Shown: positions 1-5,765 of the stretch, piece by piece | Position numbering within the stretch: position 1 is the stretch's first letter | Layout: each line of letters opens with the position of its first letter | IMG/VR virus record: IMGVR_UViG_3300036945_001234 | Location: 1-21,634 of that record | Source of the DNA: a virus | Length of the DNA stretch: 21,634 nucleotides | Reading direction: 5' to 3' (one strand) | The notes under the pieces: model-generated | What the model was told of the DNA's origin: nothing | What the model saw: only the letters and a program-made list of their open reading frames with translations | The model's database searches: none | Made by a program: the position numbers and the translations under genes

Positions 1-69
1 GTTTCTGCGTGCGTAGCAAAGCGTCCTACCCTGGGAAAGTTGCGCGGGCTGGCGCAAACCAAGTCGGCC

Positions 70-220
70 TCTGCGCGGGCTTTGCGCGTCTCTGCGCGGG
101 CTTTGCGCGCTTCTGTTGAGTGCGTAGCCGAAACGGTCTGTTTCTGCGCGGAACGCGCGTCTCTGCGCGGGCTTTGCGCGTCTCTGCGCGGAACGCGCGT
201 CCGGTGAGTGCGTAGCCGAA
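70..220. repeat. GC-rich ~21-bp tandem repeats
   Basis: A unit reading TCTGCGCGGGCTTTGCGCG occurs at 70-88, 91-109 and 162-180. A variant, TCTGCGCGGAACGCGCG, occurs at 143-159 and 183-199. A second motif, GAGTGCGTAGCCGAA, occurs at 118-132 and 206-220, so the block also repeats on a larger scale of about 88 bp. Each unit is internally self-complementary (GCGCG...CGCGC) and could form a short hairpin. No ORF crosses it convincingly. Role unknown: it could be an iteron-like or protein-binding array, or a non-coding repeat. The repeat structure is directly visible; any function is a guess. Confidence 0.85.
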
Positions 221-304
221 TGCTTTAGAAAACCATCCGAAACGATAACGCTGCCGGAGTCTGCTCCTGGCCGCAGGCCCCCACTGGGAACTTTCGTTGT
301 ACCC

Positions 305-332
305 TTGACAACGCGAGAAAACATACTACAAT
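305..332 (+). promoter_or_regulatory. sigma70-like promoter, leaderless start
   Basis: A perfect -35 box TTGACA (305-310) and a near-consensus -10 box TACAAT (327-332) are separated by 16 bp. The expected transcription start, about 7-8 nt beyond the -10 box, falls on the ATG at 340. No Shine-Dalgarno sequence lies before that ATG. The transcript is therefore probably leaderless. Confidence 0.75.
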
Positions 333-339
333 TCCGCCC

Positions 340-696
340 ATGAATAATTCAACTTCCGTTTCTCTTCAAGAGACCGATTGGCTGGTGATTGAACAACTAG
401 CGAGTCGGCAGTTTGTTCATTCCCGCAAGATCGGCCTGCGCTTCTCTGACGAAGCGGAGACCGACATCGAGACCGTCACCGCTCACCTACAGGCGACGAT
501 GCCGGGCGTCAAGTTCGATGTATCCAGCGCCGTCTGTGCCGCCTTGCATGCCTGGCGCGCGTCCGGGGACCCGGTGTACTTCGTTACCGTGTCCGCTCTC
601 GCGCGCGATGCGCTGGCCTGGTACGCGAGAAAACTCAGCCCAAAAGTATTGACGGGGGAAGTCTCAACCTATTCTCCCGAAGCGATATCAGGTTGA
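340..696 (+). CDS. hypothetical protein, 118 aa
   Basis: I do not recognise this 118-aa protein. It is soluble and slightly acidic, with no membrane segment. A middle stretch (about residues 38-75) looks helical (a Glu/Asp/Thr-rich segment, then a segment with Cys and Ala leading to an HAW motif), and an aromatic W-Y pair sits near residues 93-94. The ATG at 340 is chosen because a strong promoter ends 7 nt upstream and the gene begins at the predicted transcription start. There is no ribosome-binding site, as expected for a leaderless message. It is followed 18 nt later by another small gene on the same strand, so the two are probably co-transcribed. Its place next to the integrase and its own strong promoter suggest a lysogenic or accessory role. 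That is inference. Confidence 0.7.
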   Translation: MNNSTSVSLQETDWLVIEQLASRQFVHSRKIGLRFSDEAETDIETVTAHLQATMPGVKFDVSSAVCAALHAWRASGDPVYFVTVSALARDALAWYARKLSPKVLTGEVSTYSPEAISG

Positions 697-714
697 GAAT
701 TTGGAAATTGTTCA

Positions 715-969
715 ATGGATAATTTTGGCTCAAAAATAAAGGTTCTTTCTCGTGATGTAAAGTGTCGTGTTTACCACGATGGTCGTGTGTCGCTTCGGCT
801 TATTGAAGTTTGTTCCAATCCTGAAACCAGTAAGCAATTTACCCAGCAGTATTATCTTCAAGATGATGGGTCGTGGTTTTTGTCTGACGGCGAACCCTTG
901 TTCTTGCATGGAGTTGAGCGGGTCGTCGAGATGTCTTTTGACCCTGCTGATTGGAGTTTCCCGAAGTAA
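715..969 (+). CDS. hypothetical protein, 84 aa
   Basis: A small 84-aa protein with no recognised family. It is rich in beta-prone and aromatic residues (for example a QQYYLQDDGSWFL stretch at about residues 44-56), suggesting a small beta-sheet fold. It is clearly more AT-rich than the preceding gene, which hints at a separate origin. A weak GGAAA-type ribosome-binding site lies upstream. It follows the 340-696 gene on the same strand by 18 nt. A hairpin just after its stop has its T-run on the opposite strand, so it serves the convergent integrase gene better than this one. Function unknown. Confidence 0.6.
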   Translation: MDNFGSKIKVLSRDVKCRVYHDGRVSLRLIEVCSNPETSKQFTQQYYLQDDGSWFLSDGEPLFLHGVERVVEMSFDPADWSFPK

Positions 970-975
970 ATAAAA

Positions 976-1006
976 CCGCGCTTCCTGCGGAAACAGGAAA
1001 GCGCGG
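976..1006 (-). terminator. intrinsic terminator of integrase gene
   Basis: Arms CCGCGCTTCCTG (976-987) and CAGGAAAGCGCGG (994-1006) form a strong hairpin with one bulge. Read on the - strand it is followed by TTTTATTTA. It therefore terminates leftward transcription from the integrase. The + side has no T-run. Confidence 0.7.
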
Positions 1007-1076
1007 GGTGGTGGAACCCATCCGCCGCCAAGGTAGCGTGAGTACCTTAACAGCAAAATAGACAGGTTTTTCTGGA

Positions 1077-1106
1077 CTGTAGAACTTACTGTTTTGCAGT
1101 CTACAG
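1077..1106. repeat. short inverted repeat at integrase 3' end
   Basis: CTGTAGA (1077-1083) and TCTACAG (1100-1106) are perfect 7-bp inverted arms around a 16-nt spacer and overlap the integrase stop codon. Attachment sites of temperate phages often lie beside the integrase gene, so this is one place to look for attP. A simple mRNA hairpin explains it equally well. Confidence 0.35.
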
Positions 1107-1916
1107 GTTATGGACTGGCAAAAACTCTCGAATTTCGTCCTGCTCCAAGTCGGCGGAATAGAGTTCGACCATTTTGATATTAGTCCATCTCCCGCCAAGT
1201 TGAACGGTGCGCGAACTGGCTCCGTTCGCCAAACTGAGGCGGGTGTAAGTTCGTCTGAAATCGTGGGGACTGATAATCAGGTTTACTTTCCAGCCCCACT
1301 TTTTCACAATGGTTTGCAATCCTTCGCGGGTTAGGCTCTGCTTCTTTCGCCTGGTGGACACAAAAAGTTTTTCGGTAGCCTGTCCGCGCATGGCTCGCCA
1401 ATGCTCGATGTGATTGGCCGTCTCTGCGCTGAACACTCCCCTCCCCTGCTTCCCGCCCTTCACCAAAACATAACAGGCGCACTCGGTGCAGTCGGTGTCG
1501 GCATCCCGCAAGTTCACGAGTTCGGCCAGGCGCAGGCCGGTGTCGATGGCGAGGGCGGCAATCGCCAAATCGCGCGCGCCCTTCGCAGTATACCGGTCAA
1601 AACTCAGCAGTAGGGTATTGACCTGCGCCTTTGACAAACTGCGTTTCTTGCGCCCGGACCCTGTCCGCTTAATGCGGGCAACGAGAGCGGGGTGCTGGCT
1701 GCCAAACTTCCAGCGCAGGAAGGACTTGATCGCAGTCAGGTTAACGTAACGGTGGCTGCTGCCCCACTCAGGGCGCTGCACGTAAGAGAGAAGTTCCAGC
1801 GGGGAAAGTCCAACAGGTTTTGGGAACTCTACCAGAAAGGCAGACAAAATTCTCTGGTAGGTGCTGCGCGTGGTTGTGGCGTAATCGTGACTGGCAAGAA
1901 AAAGGTCAACGTCCAT
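1101..1916 (-). CDS. tyrosine recombinase / phage integrase
   Basis: A 271-aa tyrosine site-specific recombinase that would integrate and excise the element. Residues 1-85 form an N-terminal SAM-like core-binding domain (R-STYQRIL... and a later YVNLTAIKSFLRWK helix). Residues 92-271 are the catalytic domain. The catalytic set is visible: Arg129 in TGLRLAEL, Lys153 in LVKGGK, His218 and Arg221 in SPHDFRR, Trp244 in the position more often occupied by His, and the nucleophile Tyr253 in VELYS. The length is typical of short phage/XerC-like integrases lacking an arm-binding domain. A ribosome-binding site (AAGGAA) lies 8 nt before the ATG. It is transcribed alone, opposite to both flanking gene groups, with its own terminator at 976-1006. 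A TACAAT box at 2024-2019 may be its promoter, next to an operator-like inverted repeat. Confidence 0.93.
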   Translation of the reverse strand: MDVDLFLASHDYATTTRSTYQRILSAFLVEFPKPVGLSPLELLSYVQRPEWGSSHRYVNLTAIKSFLRWKFGSQHPALVARIKRTGSGRKKRSLSKAQVNTLLLSFDRYTAKGARDLAIAALAIDTGLRLAELVNLRDADTDCTECACYVLVKGGKQGRGVFSAETANHIEHWRAMRGQATEKLFVSTRRKKQSLTREGLQTIVKKWGWKVNLIISPHDFRRTYTRLSLANGASSRTVQLGGRWTNIKMVELYSADLEQDEIREFLPVHNL

Positions 1917-2018
1917 GCTGACAATTCCTTTTGCTCCCGTTGGCGCGGGCGCAAGGGTTTGTAAAAATTCACCCCAAGCGGTCAGTTCGCCCAGGGTTCA
2001 GGAGGTGCAAGAAAGTAA

Positions 2019-2054
2019 ATTGTATTCGTTCAGTTATCCGGCTTTTCCGGATAA
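2019..2054 (-). promoter_or_regulatory. possible int promoter with operator-like inverted repeat
   Basis: TTATCCGG (2034-2041) and CCGGATAA (2047-2054) are perfect 8-bp inverted arms around CTTTT. On the - strand a TACAAT box (2024-2019) follows, so the repeat would cover the -35 region of an integrase promoter. This geometry fits a repressor operator in the intergenic region that separates the integrase from the early operon. No good -35 box is visible. The inverted repeat is certain; the operator role is inference. Confidence 0.45.
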
Positions 2055-2062
2055 GTCATGTT

Positions 2063-2112
2063 CGGGCGCGCGTGACCACTTCGGAGTCTGGAAGCGGGCG
2101 CGCGCCCGACCA
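2063..2112. repeat. GC-rich direct repeat pair before early operon
   Basis: CGGGCGCGCG followed closely by GACCAC occurs twice (around 2063-2078 and 2095-2112). The second copy contains the perfect 12-bp palindrome GGGCGCGCGCCC (2096-2107). Both lie between the integrase promoter region and the first early gene. They may be protein-binding sites controlling the early operon, though no clear promoter boxes could be assigned here. Confidence 0.4.
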
Positions 2113-2161
2113 CCCAAAAGAAGTATATCAAAACCACCCATTCAATACAAGGAGTCTAAAA

Positions 2162-2305
2162 ATGTTCAAAGTTGGTACCAACATTCCCCGCGCTGTCGGG
2201 GAAATATTCCGCGCTTACCCCGTTACCGGTGGCGCAGCGGTGCTGGTGAAGGTCGTCGCAATCCTCGGTAGCGGCGTGCTGCTGGTCAAACTGCTCGGAG
2301 GCTAA
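2162..2305 (+). CDS. small membrane protein, 47 aa
   Basis: A 47-aa protein: a short amphipathic N-terminal part (residues 1-20, with FRAYP) followed by one hydrophobic helix (about 23-46, GAAVLVKVVAILGSGVLL...). The ATG at 2162 has an AAGGAG ribosome-binding site 7 nt upstream (2149-2154), so this start is far better than earlier in-frame codons. It opens the early operon and is followed after 1 nt by another tiny membrane protein. No family recognised. The size and layout resemble filamentous-phage coat proteins or phage membrane toxins and exclusion peptides, but nothing else supports either idea. Confidence 0.7.
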   Translation: MFKVGTNIPRAVGEIFRAYPVTGGAAVLVKVVAILGSGVLLVKLLGG

Positions 2306-2306
2306 G

Positions 2307-2480
2307 ATGGATAATCCGCTATTCTGGGTATCCCTGCTCGGCTGGCTCGGCTTGCTGGCCTTCTTCATCGTGTTCGTTGCGCAGTCCGGCGTTCCGCTGT
2401 GGCTGGTGGGGCTGCTGGCCGTGCCCGCATTTCTGACGGCGGTGTTTTACGGTAAGTGGTTACGCAGTTTGCGAAAATGA
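2307..2480 (+). CDS. small two-helix membrane protein, 57 aa
   Basis: A 57-aa protein with two predicted membrane helices (about residues 5-25, LFWVSLLGWLGLLAFFIVFV, and 30-48, PLWLVGLLAVPAFLTAV) and a basic C-terminus (GKWLRSLRK), which would face the cytoplasm. The start lies 1 nt after the stop of the 47-aa gene, with GGAGG of that gene's end as ribosome-binding site. Its stop overlaps the next start as ATGA at 2477-2480. Family unknown. Holin-like or superinfection-exclusion functions are possible for such a protein in an early phage operon, but this is only a guess. Confidence 0.65.
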   Translation: MDNPLFWVSLLGWLGLLAFFIVFVAQSGVPLWLVGLLAVPAFLTAVFYGKWLRSLRK

Positions 2481-2734
2481 TCACGACTCAACGAGTCTAC
2501 GACTTTATCCTGTGGGCAGTCCTGGAAACGGGGCTGCCCCCCTCCATCCGTCAAATCATGTCCGGCGTGGGGCTGCGGTCAAGTAACACGGTTTGGCTGC
2601 ACATCCGTCGCCTGGAAAAGATGGGACTGGTGACGATGGTCAACCGTCATCCGTTGCCGGTCGCTATCCTGGAATACATTAAGTTGTTTGAACCACCCAC
2701 CCAAATTCAAGTCATGGAGTCTGCAAAAAAATGA
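2477..2734 (+). CDS. LexA-type winged-helix DNA-binding protein
   Basis: An 85-aa protein that consists of a LexA-like N-terminal winged helix-turn-helix and little else. Residues 4-53 follow the LexA DNA-binding pattern: RVYDFILWAV, then GLPPSIRQIMSGVGLRSSNTV as the helix-turn-helix, then LHIRRLEKMGLV as recognition helix and wing. The C-terminal S24 autoprotease/dimerisation domain of LexA or CI is absent; only about 30 residues follow. The start at 2477 is chosen because it overlaps the previous stop (ATGA); a GTG at 2456 would add seven residues. It probably regulates transcription of the early operon or the int/early region, without the SOS-cleavable switch of LexA. The lack of a protease domain implies a different induction mechanism, or a role as Cro-like regulator. 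Confidence 0.75.
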   Translation: MITTQRVYDFILWAVLETGLPPSIRQIMSGVGLRSSNTVWLHIRRLEKMGLVTMVNRHPLPVAILEYIKLFEPPTQIQVMESAKK

Positions 2735-3648
2735 AAACGTTCTGGAAAGGTTTCGCAACACTGTTTTTCTACTTGATTTCCGGCGCTTTGCTGCTCTACG
2801 CCGGGAGTCGCTCACTGGCGTTTATCCAATTGACGCTGCCGCCCGACCAACAGATTACCGGCTTTCTCGCCCTGGGTGCCACATCCGGTGGCGCAATCAT
2901 GTGGCTGCTGGTGTTCATGTTTTACGCGCAAGGCCTGGGGCAGAAAATCACATCTGCCCTGATGATTGGGATAGACCTCCTGGGCGAGTTCGCGCTGTTT
3001 TTCATTGATACGATGTTGGAGTCTGGTCAATCTGGATTGACTGCCAAGCTAACCGAAGGCGATATTACGATGGTTGTCGTCGGGCTGTCGGGGCTTATCT
3101 TTGCCAACATTGTAGCTGGGTTCGCTTTTCACCTGACGGACCCGGAACATAGCCGAGATATGAAAGAGAATTTTGTTTTCGATAATCTGCGGGACAAGGC
3201 CATGAAGTTGATTGAAAAGCGCGGTGACGAGCTCTCGGCGCAGATTGCTCCGCAATTGGCCGAACAATGGGCGGCGGATTTTGAGAACCGGTTTTCTAAC
3301 ATGAACGCTATTGGTCTGGGCCGGACGCGCATTGAAGGGACTGCGCGGAGTATCCCTGCCCTGCCCGCGCCCGTTCCCGTCGAAACCGTGACCGCAACCA
3401 ATGCGGCGGAATCGGCGGGCTGGCTGTCGATGTTCCGCGCCAAGAAGAAAAAGAAATTTGAAGCGACTGCGGCTCCGGTGACTGCGCTGGCGGTGGAACC
3501 TGAGCAACTTGCCCGGCGCAAGTATCCTGCGCCTGCGCGCCTGCGCCGTCCGATGTCCGATCTCGATACGCGCATCCAGGCGGCGGCCGCCATCGAGCGG
3601 GAAAAGGTCAACGTCCCGGAGCGTGACTACAAACTCCCTTTACAGTAA
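2731..3648 (+). CDS. four-helix membrane protein with long cytosolic tail
   Basis: A 305-aa protein of no recognised family. Four hydrophobic helices are visible at about residues 9-27, 43-66, 74-95 and 112-134. The remainder (135-305) is soluble: a helical part with repeated Glu/Gln/Arg (150-190), a Pro/Ala-rich linker (205-230), a lysine run (238-242) and a basic Pro/Arg-rich end. The start overlaps the LexA-type gene stop as ATGA (2731-2734), so expression is coupled. It lies with two other membrane proteins at the head of the early operon, which is odd for a replication operon. It might act in superinfection exclusion or in anchoring replication to the membrane. Function unknown. Confidence 0.8.
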   Translation: MKTFWKGFATLFFYLISGALLLYAGSRSLAFIQLTLPPDQQITGFLALGATSGGAIMWLLVFMFYAQGLGQKITSALMIGIDLLGEFALFFIDTMLESGQSGLTAKLTEGDITMVVVGLSGLIFANIVAGFAFHLTDPEHSRDMKENFVFDNLRDKAMKLIEKRGDELSAQIAPQLAEQWAADFENRFSNMNAIGLGRTRIEGTARSIPALPAPVPVETVTATNAAESAGWLSMFRAKKKKKFEATAAPVTALAVEPEQLARRKYPAPARLRRPMSDLDTRIQAAAAIEREKVNVPERDYKLPLQ

Positions 3649-3674
3649 CCGTCCGCCCGTTTTCGGGTAGACGG
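3649..3674 (+). other. intercistronic hairpin
   Basis: Directly after the stop codon, CCGTC and CCCG (3649-3659) pair with CGGG and GACGG (3664-3674) around a TTTT loop with a 2-nt internal loop. No T-run follows, so it is not a clear terminator. It may be an attenuator or mRNA-stabilising stem before the next small gene. Confidence 0.4.
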
Positions 3675-3686
3675 CCAAAAGTAAAG

Positions 3687-3809
3687 GTGACCTGCGCCTG
3701 CGGCTGTGGGCGCGAAAAGGAAACGTCACAGCCGGAGATTACCAAGTTCTTTTCTGGCGCGTGCCGCCAGCGCGCGTATCGCAAGTCGAAGTTACAGCAC
3801 GCGCAATAA
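3687..3809 (+). CDS. Cys-rich zinc-ribbon-like microprotein, 40 aa
   Basis: A 40-residue reading frame starting with GTG. It begins VTCACGCGRE and ends with the motif FFSGACRQRAYRKSK. The second part is very like the FCSxxCRQRAYR signature of small phage and bacterial zinc-ribbon proteins, but the first Cys of that motif is Phe here (FFSGAC), leaving Cys3, 5, 7 and 26 as possible ligands. The ribosome-binding site is weak, so the start is uncertain, but the amino-acid pattern argues against chance. It sits 38 nt after the membrane protein gene and 72 nt before the dnaD-like gene. It may bind nucleic acid. A decayed zinc finger is the alternative. Confidence 0.55.
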   Translation: MTCACGCGREKETSQPEITKFFSGACRQRAYRKSKLQHAQ

Positions 3810-3833
3810 CGCAGTTACAGCATGTGTTGTCAC

Positions 3834-3865
3834 CCAGGGAGCGGGCATCCGCGTCCGCTCCCTGG
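3834..3865 (+). promoter_or_regulatory. perfect 11-bp hairpin before dnaD-like gene
   Basis: CCAGGGAGCGG (3834-3844) and CCGCTCCCTGG (3855-3865) are perfect inverted arms with a 10-nt loop. The stem ends 1 nt before the AAGGAG ribosome-binding site (3867-3872) of the replication gene. No T-run follows. The position suggests control of translation initiation or mRNA processing for the replication genes. Confidence 0.6.
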
Positions 3866-3881
3866 CAAGGAGATACTTGAA

Positions 3882-4622
3882 GTGTCAGGAACACGACCAG
3901 TCATCCCGCCTGAGTTTGTATTCTTGTCTGTGCGGGTGGCTCTGGCTTGCTCAGAACATCCGCATGTATTTTTGACACTGACTTACTTGGAAATGCTTTC
4001 GTGGGGCGCCGAATCGCGTTCCATCAAATTTGATGGAGATTGGTTCAATACGCAATTTGGCATTCCGCAATCTACGTTACTTCGGCACTTGCACATCCTG
4101 TCAAGGCAACCGATTCTGGCGGTACTCGTTTATCGTTCAGCCGGGGCTGGTTCACGGATTTTCGAAGTAACGTTGGCGGCCAAGCAGTCCAGTCTCAGAA
4201 ATGAGACAGTATCAGATTTGATAATCCCTGTAGTAGTTAAAGAATTTAAAGATTTAGAACTTAAAAACAAAACTACCGGTATCGAAAGTGATACCGTATC
4301 AAATTTGATATGGGAACGCCCGAATATTTTCAAGATTTATGAAGAAAATTTTGGCTCGTTGACTCCATTTTTGGCGGATGCGTTGCGGGACGCTGAGCGG
4401 GATTATCCTCCAGAGTGGATTGTGGCGGCTGTCGAAATCGCTGTTGGAAACAATAAGCGGTTTTGGGCATACGCCGAAAGTATATTGAAACGTTGGAAGT
4501 CAGCCGGGAAGATGACCCGGAAGGAGAATGGTCATGCAAATCACGGGAAACCCGTCGAAGTCGTTATCAGCGAGGCAGACGAAAACGCCGCGCTCGCTAT
4601 CCTTGCCATGCAAAATCAGTAA
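3882..4622 (+). CDS. DnaD-like replication initiator / primosome protein
   Basis: A 246-aa protein of the DnaD/DnaB_2 type found in phage replication modules. Residues 30-100 form a winged-helix region (LTYLEMLSW..., FGIPQSTLLRHLHIL, SRIFEVTL). Residues 146-210 match the DnaD C-terminal domain: FKIYEENFGSLTPFLADALRDA, a YPPEWIVAAVEIAV helix, then NNKRFWAYAESILKRWKSAGK, which corresponds to the family's YxxxILxxW motif. Such proteins bind the phage origin and recruit the helicase loader. GTG at 3882 is chosen because AAGGAG lies 9 nt upstream and because a perfect hairpin occupies the region that a longer start would translate. Its 3' end overlaps the dnaC-like gene by 89 nt. The linker region (about 105-145) is AT-rich and contains origin-like palindromes. 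Confidence 0.8.
   Translation: MSGTRPVIPPEFVFLSVRVALACSEHPHVFLTLTYLEMLSWGAESRSIKFDGDWFNTQFGIPQSTLLRHLHILSRQPILAVLVYRSAGAGSRIFEVTLAAKQSSLRNETVSDLIIPVVVKEFKDLELKNKTTGIESDTVSNLIWERPNIFKIYEENFGSLTPFLADALRDAERDYPPEWIVAAVEIAVGNNKRFWAYAESILKRWKSAGKMTRKENGHANHGKPVEVVISEADENAALAILAMQNQ
4021..4310. other. putative replication origin with iterons
   Basis: The palindrome ATCAAATTTGAT occurs at 4023-4034 (inside the larger palindrome CCATCAAATTTGATGG, 4021-4036) and at 4298-4309 (inside TATCAAATTTGATA, 4297-4310), and once with one change (ATCAGATTTGAT) at 4211-4222. The interval 4222-4277 is very AT-rich with A-runs, like a DNA-unwinding element. A further perfect inverted pair, CGGTATC (4277-4283) and GATACCG (4290-4296), abuts the third palindrome. 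Phage origins are often placed within the initiator gene, as in lambda O. The repeats are seen; the origin role is inferred. Confidence 0.6.
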
Positions 4623-5385
4623 GGACGTTTGCTCTATTTGCGGTGGTGGTGGTTATTATCGTTTAGATGTTGAACTTGGGCATCCTGGTTTTGGGCAGGT
4701 GTATCCATGCGAAAAATGCAACAAGGTCGTATTGGATGAGCGCAGTGGGCTTTCTACGCAGGAGCGCATGATTAACTTGGCGCGACTGTTGACGACTGAG
4801 CGCCCAGGTGCGGCGAAAATGAAATATGTTTCGGAGCGGTTTATAAAAAAGCCAGTGGGATTCGCGGCGTTTTTTGGCGGATATGGAAATGGCAAAACGC
4901 TGGCTTTACAGGCCATTGTCAATGGATGTCTGGCGCGTGGGGTGGAAGCAAGATATTTGACCGGAAAAGAACTGGTGCTTTACTTGCGGGAGGCGTTTGA
5001 TCCGCAGGTGAAAGATACGGACGTGGCGCGTATCAATCAGTTGGCGCGAGTGCCGGTGCTATGCATCGATGAATTGGCCGATGCTGGTAACACGCCTTAC
5101 GCGCGGGAGATGCAGCAGCATCTTATCAATGCGCGTTATCGCTACTCGACCACGCTTGGCACGGTATTTGCCTGGAATGTGACCTGGATGGATATTCCTT
5201 GGCCGGGGGTAGTGAGTCGCATTCGGGAGTTTGATTACAACGTGGTCGAAGTTAAGGATGCTGACCTGCGTCCGGCGCTTGGAGCCGCAAAAACAAAAAT
5301 GATAGCTGCGCAGGATACGCGTGAGGCAGTGTTTGATATGGGATCCGGCGAGCGCGCATTTCAGGGTCAATGGAGCGAAAAATGA
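4534..5385 (+). CDS. DnaC-like replicative helicase loader (AAA+ ATPase)
   Basis: A 283-aa AAA+ ATPase of the DnaC/DnaI family that would load the host replicative helicase at the phage origin with the DnaD-like protein. Residues 33-62 form a Cys4 zinc knuckle (CSICGGGG...CEKC; Cys33, 36, 59, 62). Residues 115-122 are the Walker A motif GGYGNGKT. VLCIDELAD (175-183) is Walker B. FAWN (212-215) fits sensor 1, and Arg229 in VSRIREF fits the arginine finger. The ATG at 4534 has AAGGAG 7 nt upstream; the ATG at 4528 is too close to that site. The gene overlaps the dnaD-like gene by 89 nt and the next gene by ATGA. Confidence 0.87.
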   Translation: MQITGNPSKSLSARQTKTPRSLSLPCKISKDVCSICGGGGYYRLDVELGHPGFGQVYPCEKCNKVVLDERSGLSTQERMINLARLLTTERPGAAKMKYVSERFIKKPVGFAAFFGGYGNGKTLALQAIVNGCLARGVEARYLTGKELVLYLREAFDPQVKDTDVARINQLARVPVLCIDELADAGNTPYAREMQQHLINARYRYSTTLGTVFAWNVTWMDIPWPGVVSRIREFDYNVVEVKDADLRPALGAAKTKMIAAQDTREAVFDMGSGERAFQGQWSEK

Positions 5386-5765
5386 TCATTGAAATTCTGA
5401 CTGCCTTTGACCTGGCCGTTCTGACGTCCCAAGTCCGCGCCAAACAGAGCGCGTATTTCAAAGCCCCGAGGGGACCTGAGAAACAAACCTTTCTGGCTCA
5501 GTCCGTGCAGGCCGAGAGTCACCTGGATATGGAGATAGCCTATATCCTGCAAAAGCACTTTCCCGGCGAACTGCTTAACCTGGCCGTTCAAGTGGCCGGG
5601 ATGCGCGCGGCTCAGGTAGTGTACTTCCGTGACCGGACTGCGGTGGCGTTTGCGGAAGCGCTGAGACTGGAACGCAGTGTAGACGTGACCGTTCAAAGGA
5701 TATTGAAAAGTATTCAGGAAACTAATCAGCAGATTAAGATGTGGAATGAAAAGGTGGAGCGATGA
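5382..5765 (+). CDS. hypothetical helical protein, 127 aa
   Basis: A 127-aa protein, probably all helical, with Ala/Gln/Glu-rich segments and a charged C-terminal helix (about 95-127, RSVDVTVQRILKSIQETNQQ...). No membrane segment or known motif. ATG 5382 overlaps the dnaC-like stop (ATGA), with GGAG 6 nt upstream; an ATG at 5370 lies before the ribosome-binding site and is rejected. The next gene also overlaps by ATGA. It lies between the helicase loader and the DNA methyltransferase, so a role in DNA metabolism is plausible but unproven. Confidence 0.75.
   Translation: MIIEILTAFDLAVLTSQVRAKQSAYFKAPRGPEKQTFLAQSVQAESHLDMEIAYILQKHFPGELLNLAVQVAGMRAAQVVYFRDRTAVAFAEALRLERSVDVTVQRILKSIQETNQQIKMWNEKVER

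Noticed and set aside
1-220. CRISPR array
   Set aside because: Units are adjacent or unevenly spaced, differ in sequence and have no unique spacers of constant length; no cas genes are in the window.
970-1100. tRNA gene as integration site next to the integrase
   Set aside because: The small hairpins here (976-1006, and AAGGTA/TACCTT around 1030-1048) do not form a cloverleaf, and no T-loop consensus is present.
2162-2480. Filamentous phage coat proteins
   Set aside because: Size and a single helix fit loosely, but there is no Zot-like ATPase, replication initiator of the rolling-circle type or signal peptide, and all other genes are of the tailed-phage type.
3706-3975. 89-aa frame overlapping the Cys-rich gene and dnaD-like start
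   Set aside because: Runs through the perfect hairpin and the ribosome site of the dnaD-like gene, and its composition (Arg/Ser-rich) looks like a frame shadow.
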